IMG/VR virus record: IMGVR_UViG_3300027917_000021
Coordinates: 1-64,000 of that record
DNA from: a virus
Length of the DNA stretch: 64,000 nt
Reading direction: 5' to 3' (one strand)
In this document: piece by piece, positions 62,847-64,000 of the stretch
How the letters are laid out: the number at the start of each line of letters is the position of its first letter
Position numbering within the stretch: the stretch's first letter is position 1
Program-made: the position numbers and the translations under genes
The notes under the pieces: model-generated
Database searches by the model: none
What the model saw: the letters and a program-made list of their open reading frames with translations, nothing else
Told to the model about the DNA's origin: nothing

Positions 62847-62859
62847 ATATTCTTATGCC
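62847..62859 (-). promoter_or_regulatory. Class B promoter motif
   Basis: Minus strand GGCATAAGAATAT, 24 bases before the ATG at 62822. Confidence 0.75.
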
Positions 62860-62867
62860 TCAAAAAT

Positions 62868-62896
62868 TTGCGTTATGTTTATAATTTTTGTATATT
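62868..62896 (+). promoter_or_regulatory. Class A promoter
   Basis: TTGCGT at 62868, TATATT at 62891 followed by TG, 17-base spacer; 27-base leader. Confidence 0.75.
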
Positions 62897-62923
62897 TGTT
62901 TTAGTAATTAACCAGGAAAAACT

Positions 62924-63625
62924 ATGATACCTATTTGTATGCCAACGTTGAATCGGGGCCACGATATGTTACAAAAGGCAATTGAAACAGCCTTAAGAGA
63001 TGGTAATGACATGATACCCTCCAAAATTGTTATAATGGATAATGGCAACCAATTTCCAGAAGCGATTGATATTGCAGATTATGAAGATGGAGAAGAACAG
63101 TTAATAAAAATACTGTCTGGTCCGGAAAAAGTTGTTTTGGTATCTGCCGGATTAAACATGGGAGTTGCATCTAGTTGGAATTGGTTTATGCGTAATGTTC
63201 CTATGGAACATGGTTTTATGATTATATCAAACGATGATGTAGAATTTTACAAAGACACACTTCGTCTTTTTTATGAAGAAATGCAAAAACCAGGAGTAGA
63301 TATGGTTATTGGTGAGTCTGGCGAATGGTCAATGTATACTTTAAGTAAAAAATTGTTTGATGAGATTGGTGGATTTGATGAAAATTTTTATCCGGCCTAT
63401 TTCGAAGATAATGACTTTTGTTATCGGATGAGACTTATTAACAAAGAATTTGTTCATGCTAAACATATACCATATGGACATCAAACTTCTTCTACACTGG
63501 CAGCTTTTAATGATCAGCAAACTGAACAACACCATATAAATTTTAGAAAAAACCGTGCCTATTATAATAATAAATGGGGCGGCCTTCCTTATCAAGAACG
63601 ATTCACCACACCCTTCGGAAAATAA
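62924..63625 (+). CDS. Family 2 glycosyltransferase, rhamnosyltransferase-like
   Basis: 233 residues, CCAGGA before the ATG. MIPICMPTLNRGHDMLQKAIETAL, VSAGLNMGVASSWNWFM, FMIISNDDVEFY and GGFDENFYPAYFEDNDFCYRMRL are typical of WbbL-like enzymes. Acceptor unknown. Confidence 0.88.
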   Translation: MIPICMPTLNRGHDMLQKAIETALRDGNDMIPSKIVIMDNGNQFPEAIDIADYEDGEEQLIKILSGPEKVVLVSAGLNMGVASSWNWFMRNVPMEHGFMIISNDDVEFYKDTLRLFYEEMQKPGVDMVIGESGEWSMYTLSKKLFDEIGGFDENFYPAYFEDNDFCYRMRLINKEFVHAKHIPYGHQTSSTLAAFNDQQTEQHHINFRKNRAYYNNKWGGLPYQERFTTPFGK

Positions 63626-63645
63626 GGAGACTTGACAGTCTCCTA
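63624..63645 (+). terminator. Hairpin after glycosyltransferase gene
   Basis: AGGAGACT/AGTCTCCT stem-loop; the following T-run is weak. Confidence 0.5.
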
Positions 63646-63683
63646 TCCCACCTTTTCTTGCCGCCTTTTCTTTAAATTAACCC

Positions 63684-63712
63684 TTGACATTTTAATTTTC
63701 AATATCTATATT
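63684..63712 (+). promoter_or_regulatory. Class A promoter
   Basis: TTGACA at 63684, TATATT at 63707, 17-base spacer. Confidence 0.8.
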
Positions 63713-63745
63713 TTCTTATACTGTATTAATTTTTAAGGATAAAAA

Positions 63746-64000
63746 ATGCCAGCAGAATTTAGACGCATAGAAAAATATTGTTTGGAATGCGGCAAAAAAC
63801 TTTTGTTGAAAAATACGAGAGACATAAAAAGAAAAAAATTTTGTTCTAGAAAATGTTTAGGTACATGGACTGTAAAAAGACAACCAGAAGACCATATGCA
63901 AAAAATGATCATATTGGCAAATACACCTGAATCAAATTTAAAAAAATCTTATAAGGGCTCAAGTCATCCTAGATGGATAAAAGACAGAACAAAACTAAAA
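63746..64000 (+). CDS. Homing endonuclease, 5' part only
   Basis: AAGGA before the ATG; open to the window end. CLECGKKLLLKNTRDIKRKKFCSRKC is a zinc finger and SHPRWIKDRTKLK is the typical segment preceding an HNH core in phage homing endonucleases. The nuclease domain lies beyond the window. Confidence 0.75.
   Translation, partial: MPAEFRRIEKYCLECGKKLLLKNTRDIKRKKFCSRKCLGTWTVKRQPEDHMQKMIILANTPESNLKKSYKGSSHPRWIKDRTKLK

Noticed and set aside
1-64000. CRISPR array or integrase/attachment site
   Set aside because: No regularly spaced repeat series and no tyrosine or serine recombinase was seen; the repeats found are short, local and few.

Overview
The window is AT-rich, almost wall-to-wall coding, and has no ribosomal or chromosomal housekeeping genes. 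It carries a baseplate OB-fold protein and other probable virion proteins, many tiny overlapping genes, homing endonucleases, and a very large tRNA array. This is most likely part of a large (jumbo-type) tailed-phage genome. Host clues are weak: host-like promoters of the form TTGNNN-17-TATATT(TG), a secreted lipoprotein, and a signal-peptide protein with a DLDGDGIND motif recall Bacteroidota or related FCB-group bacteria. That is inference only.

Layout. (1) 1-20.3 kb, minus strand: a translation and RNA-maintenance island. It has a TROVE/vWA (Ro60-like) gene with a Y-RNA-like tRNA mimic beside it, RtcB RNA ligase, 27 intact-looking tRNAs covering all 20 amino acids, an RNase P RNA, and a tmRNA whose T-loop is split by a small group I intron. 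An adenylosuccinate synthetase homologue, a second vWA protein, a pyrimidine-dimer glycosylase homologue and an HNH homing endonuclease lie among dozens of mini-genes. (2) 20.3-26.8 kb, plus strand: baseplate and structural genes, an Hsp20 chaperone, a GAF/HD-GYP phosphodiesterase and an unassigned 224-residue protein. (3) 26.8-36.7 kb, minus strand: about 30 small membrane, zinc-ribbon and unknown genes. (4) 36.7-49.3 kb, plus strand: a sugar-nucleotide and glycosyltransferase cluster (GDP-mannose 4,6-dehydratase, a GDP-mannose 3,5-epimerase-like enzyme, a C-methyltransferase, two B12-type radical SAM proteins and several glycosyltransferases). (5) 49.5-59.5 kb, mainly minus strand: small genes, a large secreted lipoprotein, membrane proteins and a structured RNA with its own promoter and terminator. 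(6) 59.5-64 kb: more glycosyltransferases and nuclease genes, ending in a truncated homing endonuclease.

Two promoter classes separate largely by strand. Class A is host-like (TTGNNN, 17 bases, TATATT or TAAATT). It lies mostly on the plus strand and often sits 5-6 bases before a start codon, so those mRNAs should be leaderless. Class B has the core GGNATAAGAAT, is seen only on the minus strand, and is usually followed by a Shine-Dalgarno (SD) site. In the tRNA island about ten mini-genes begin two bases after a tRNA 3' end, and several end inside the next tRNA. This recalls mitochondrial tRNA punctuation: RNase P and 3' processing would release leaderless and sometimes stop-less mRNAs. That gives a reason for the phage to carry its own RNase P RNA, tmRNA, RtcB and Ro/Y RNA. 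The parts are visible in the sequence; the functional link is inference.
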